16,408 nt of DNA from JAMCYG01 sp027365565. Lineage in GTDB: Archaea; Micrarchaeota; Micrarchaeia; Micrarchaeales; Micrarchaeaceae. The stretch covers positions 1 through 16,408 of the forward strand of contig DAHXMI010000003.1 of the NCBI GenBank assembly GCA_027365565.1, read 5' to 3'. How positions within the stretch are numbered: position 1 is the stretch's first letter; every line of letters starts with the position of its first letter. Shown piece by piece: positions 14,168 through 16,408 of the stretch. The position numbers and the translations under genes were made by a program. Under the pieces are notes generated by a model, which had not been told where the DNA came from, searched no databases, and saw only the letters and a list, made by a program, of their open reading frames with translations.

Positions 14168-16408
14168 GAGACTACATAGCCGTCTATCACATACGCGTCG
14201 GTCGGCGCAGTGTTTATGTCGTATATGCTTACGTTTGTGTTGTTAACTATGTGTATGCTGCTCACCGGTATCTGCCTGCCTAACGGGCCCGTCAGCATGT
14301 CGCCGACCTTGAGATCACTTATCAGCATCTGCTTCCCGTTGGCAGTTATGCTCGCCCTGCCGTCCGTAATCAATTGCCCGTTTATCACGTAAACGCTGTT
14401 GGCGTACCTGTGCTTTATCCCGACCACGACTGTCGGGACAGGCGTTCCCGTCTTAACGTTATAGCCAAGGACCACTGTCCCGTTCTTCAGCGAGCTCACA
14501 GGCACGATGTCCATGTTTGCAAGCGTTATGAGCGAGCTTCCGGCGACAGACGAGGGGCATCCAGGTTCACTAGTGCTGTCCTTGTCTATCAGGAACCCGT
14601 TTGCGATGTAATTGTTCACTGGGCTCCCGATGAAATCATACACGATGCCGCCGGTGTCGTTCACGTGTATCGACCTTATCGTGACATTGCTCCCGTTCAG
14701 CGGGTCGAACAGCGTGTCGCCCACCTTCGCGGCGTACGCCCTCTGCCACTTCCCGTTTATGTACATTATCTCCAGGCCGTCGACTTGCAGATTCCCGTTG
14801 AACGTGTACTTGTTCGAGGCGTAGAATGTCTTGACATACGACACCGTTGAAGGCTGCAGTTTGTGCGCCACGAGGTTGTATGACATGACCTCGTCGCCAG
14901 CCTGCACCTGGTACGCCTTGATCACAGTCCCATTGGCCAACGTTATGTTCATGTTACCGTATATGGACGCCTGGGTGGATGTAGGGCATGACGTAGTTGC
15001 GACTGATGTGGTTGATGTGGATGTGGATGTTGTGGACGTAGATGTTGACGTCGAAGTGGTAGTATATACAAGGAATGGCGTGTACATAGTTGAATTCCAC
15101 GGGCCTTGCGTCTGGCTCCAGCTATTTATGTTAGTTGAGGCACTAGTGGCGTATACTGTAGAGGAGTTATCCAATCCACCAGAGCTTTGTCCGCCATAAC
15201 AGTATACGTTTGAGGTACCCAAGAGCTGGGCGCAGGACATAGTGGTTAAGTATGCAGGATACGAAGATGCTGTTAGAAGTATATTAACGTAAACGTCACT
15301 GGTGTTGATGGTGATATTTTTAATGGAAGGATTGTACCATATACCATTCCCAGCAGTGTTAGTGCTGCAACCGCCTCCATTATTGTTGTCGATATTGTCG
15401 ACGGAACCAAGTACAAACAGGGTGCCTGCGGATGAAACGAAGGAGGTAAGTGGCCCATAAGTATCAGGCGCACAGAGAGGATTATTTGAATTAGGCACAT
15501 ACAACTGCTCAAAAAAGTTACTGGAAGCACCGCCACTAGTATAAGGCGACCATTTGGGCCATTGGATATTTTCCGCGCTGCCGACCGCAACCGCATCGCT
15601 CAAAACCGTGCTGAAAGGAATCCATCCCACATATCCTGCACCGTTTATGCATACAATTTCGCTGGTGTATGCGGCACACGTGCGAGGATTGGTTTGGACT
15701 GAGGTGTCAGTATTATTCATATATGTGTATTTCCAGCTGCCTATCGTGCCACTGCTGATCGGCGCGACGAATATTGCACCTGCGGTATCACCACCATATG
15801 ATGTAACTACGCAATATAGATTACCATTGTATGCCATACACCCTGCAGTTTGAGGATTTGTAGGGCTTTCTCCTACAGTGGTGTTCACTGGGAAGTTGGT
15901 CTGTTTTGACCAGCTGCTTACTCCTGACGAGGTCGCCTGCGCAGAAAAGGTGTCATAGGTATTCAAGCCAAAGGGATTGCTACTGCTGCTATTGTAATAA
16001 CCGTTTCCACCTACGCAATATATGTATTCCTGGTAGAAGGTACATGCTTGGCCAGTATCGAAAAGATTCGGCCACGAGCTTGTAGATTGCCAGTTGGGCG
16101 AGCCAGAGCCTACATTGCCGTAAGAGACTGAGCTATCATTATATAGGCCGCTTCCCACTACTAAGCCGTATACCACAGTTGTCGTCGTGGACGTAGTTGT
16201 GGATGTTGTCGTGGAGGTGGTTGTGGAGGTTGTCGTGGATGTGGTTGTCGAAGTGGTCGTGGTTGAGGTCGTCGTCGTAGTGGATGTCGTGGTCGAGGTT
16301 GTAGTAGAGGTCGTGGTGGACGTTGTCGTTGATGTAGTTGTTGAGGTAGTAGTAGAGGTTGTCGTCGAAGTGGATGTCGACGACGTGTACAGCGCCGTCT
16401 CGTTGATC
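14164..16408 (-). CDS. Surface protein: (TTTS)n stalk, Kelch-like propeller, two tandem Hint-like domains (N-terminus missing)
   Basis: The frame is open to the right edge, so the protein's N-terminus lies outside; 747 residues are visible. In order: a Thr/Ser tract of TTTS units (about 9-75); a Kelch-like beta-propeller (about 78-448) with units of the form C-x8-YC-V/Y-GG...VYxA...SSxxxxSW; a second Thr/Ser tract (about 449-473); and two Hint-like domains (about 474-612 and 617-747). Each Hint copy opens with CP[TS]S and contains ITLAN, a GDxV/GDML-type turn, SIHV or SIHI, and an end motif (NNYIANGFLI; DAYVIDGYVV). The histidine of the Hint TxxH motif is absent in both (VDGLE; TDGRA), and no Asn/Cys splice junction follows. 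Splicing is therefore unlikely. The many sequons and Cys pairs suggest an exported protein. A GTG at 16176 is an internal Val codon, not the start. The gene heads the three-gene surface locus. Confidence 0.82.
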   Translation of the reverse strand, partial: INETALYTSSTSTSTTTSTTTSTTTSTTTSTTTSTTTSTTTSTTTTTSTTTTSTTTSTTTSTTTSTTTSTTTSTTTTVVYGLVVGSGLYNDSSVSYGNVGSGSPNWQSTSSWPNLFDTGQACTFYQEYIYCVGGNGYYNSSSSNPFGLNTYDTFSAQATSSGVSSWSKQTNFPVNTTVGESPTNPQTAGCMAYNGNLYCVVTSYGGDTAGAIFVAPISSGTIGSWKYTYMNNTDTSVQTNPRTCAAYTSEIVCINGAGYVGWIPFSTVLSDAVAVGSAENIQWPKWSPYTSGGASSNFFEQLYVPNSNNPLCAPDTYGPLTSFVSSAGTLFVLGSVDNIDNNNGGGCSTNTAGNGIWYNPSIKNITINTSDVYVNILLTASSYPAYLTTMSCAQLLGTSNVYCYGGQSSGGLDNSSTVYATSASTNINSWSQTQGPWNSTMYTPFLVYTTTSTSTSTSTTSTSTSTTSVATTSCPTSTQASIYGNMNITLANGTVIKAYQVQAGDEVMSYNLVAHKLQPSTVSYVKTFYASNKYTFNGNLQVDGLEIMYINGKWQRAYAAKVGDTLFDPLNGSNVTIRSIHVNDTGGIVYDFIGSPVNNYIANGFLIDKDSTSEPGCPSSVAGSSLITLANMDIVPVSSLKNGTVVLGYNVKTGTPVPTVVVGIKHRYANSVYVINGQLITDGRASITANGKQMLISDLKVGDMLTGPLGRQIPVSSIHIVNNTNVSIYDINTAPTDAYVIDGYVVS
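14167..14559 (-). other. Second Hint-like domain (C-terminal)
   Basis: Visible residues 617-747. It begins with CPSS and contains SLITLANMD, SSLKNGTVVLGYN, LITDGRASITANGK, ISDLKVGDML and SIHIVNNTNVSIYDI, ending at YVIDGYVVS-stop. The strand order matches the first copy. There is nothing C-terminal to it, so there is no extein to join or release. Confidence 0.65.
14572..14988 (-). other. First Hint-like domain
   Basis: Visible residues 474-612. It begins with CPTS and contains NITLANGTVIKAYQVQAGDEV, NLQVDGLEIMYINGKWQRA, AAKVGDTLF and SIHVNDTGGIVYDF, ending at NNYIANGFLI. The ending closely follows the usual Hint/bacterial intein-like C-terminal motif, but D-K replaces the usual H-N. Confidence 0.7.
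14989..15063 (-). repeat. Thr/Ser-coding low-complexity linker
   Basis: About 25 codons for alternating Thr and Ser (TTTSTSTSTSTTSTSTSTT) between the propeller and the first Hint domain, built from short ACN/TCN-type units. It is probably an extended, possibly glycosylated spacer. Confidence 0.85.
16177..16383 (-). repeat. (TTTS)n coding repeat
   Basis: Tandem 12-base units coding for Thr-Thr-Thr-Ser, about 16 copies, continuous in frame with the propeller domain. Synonymous positions vary between copies, so the protein repeat is kept while the DNA has drifted. A few non-repeat codons (INETALYTSS) precede it at the window edge. Confidence 0.9.

Noticed and set aside
14167..14988. Active intein or splicing element
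   Set aside because: There is no C-terminal extein after the second copy, no terminal Asn plus nucleophile after either copy, and the TxxH His is missing. The host is a surface protein rather than a typical intein-bearing enzyme.
16176..16176. GTG as start of the propeller/Hint protein
   Set aside because: The frame is open upstream to the window end with a coherent TTTS repeat, so the GTG is an internal Val codon.
14989..16383. CRISPR array or intergenic tandem repeats
   Set aside because: The repeats are in-frame Thr/Ser codons with drifting synonymous positions and no spacers.

Overview
The window is archaeal. It carries eS1 (S3Ae), an archaeal-type uS15, an archaeal LeuRS, the RNase P subunit Rpp29, a DUF373 membrane protein, a TRAM RNA-binding protein, an archaeal A24 prepilin peptidase and an MJ0272/AF1787-type HTH regulator. 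Promoters are BRE/TATA-like, several genes look leaderless, and ribosome binding sites are of the GGTGAT type. Compact spacing, moderate GC, short proteins and a secreted Ser/Thr- and Asn-rich protein locus suggest a small-genome DPANN/Micrarchaeota (ARMAN-like) archaeon. That lineage call is inference, not proof. Both edges look like contig edges.

Layout. (1) 1-5606, all minus strand: an Rpp29 gene cut off at its 3' end, DUF373, eS1 and uS15 (a ribosomal pair 26 bases apart), ValRS (TTG start), and a small TRAM protein with its own TATA box and a hairpin/T-rich terminator. (2) 5778-6933, plus strand: Fe/Mn superoxide dismutase and an unrecognised 160-residue helical protein with a strong ribosome binding site. 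(3) 6937-10460, minus strand: LeuRS followed by a HAD phosphatase. (4) 10529-11410, plus strand: the prepilin peptidase, sharing an AT-rich divergent promoter with LeuRS. (5) 11435-12346, minus strand: the HTH regulator, whose promoter carries a perfect palindrome. (6) 12531-16408, minus strand: a tightly packed three-gene cell-surface locus that runs off the right edge. Regions 1-4 are informational or housekeeping; region 6 is the accessory part.

The most unusual gene is the first gene of region 6. It encodes a secreted or surface protein made of a (TTTS)n stalk, a disulfide-studded Kelch-like beta-propeller, a second Thr/Ser linker, and two tandem, diverged Hint (intein/hedgehog-fold) domains that end exactly at the C-terminus. 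Two membrane-anchored, sequon-rich proteins follow, and they look like paralogues of each other. ATGA overlap or near-contact of stop and start codons ties the three genes together. Their function is unknown.

The first 52 bases of the window are an exact reverse complement of the 3' part of the superoxide dismutase gene (6351-6402). They replace the end of the Rpp29 gene. This is either an amplification/assembly chimera at a contig end or a real inverted duplication. I see no rRNA, tRNA, CRISPR array or insertion sequence. The longest non-coding stretches (1500-1635, 5607-5777 and 12347-12530) are under 200 bases.
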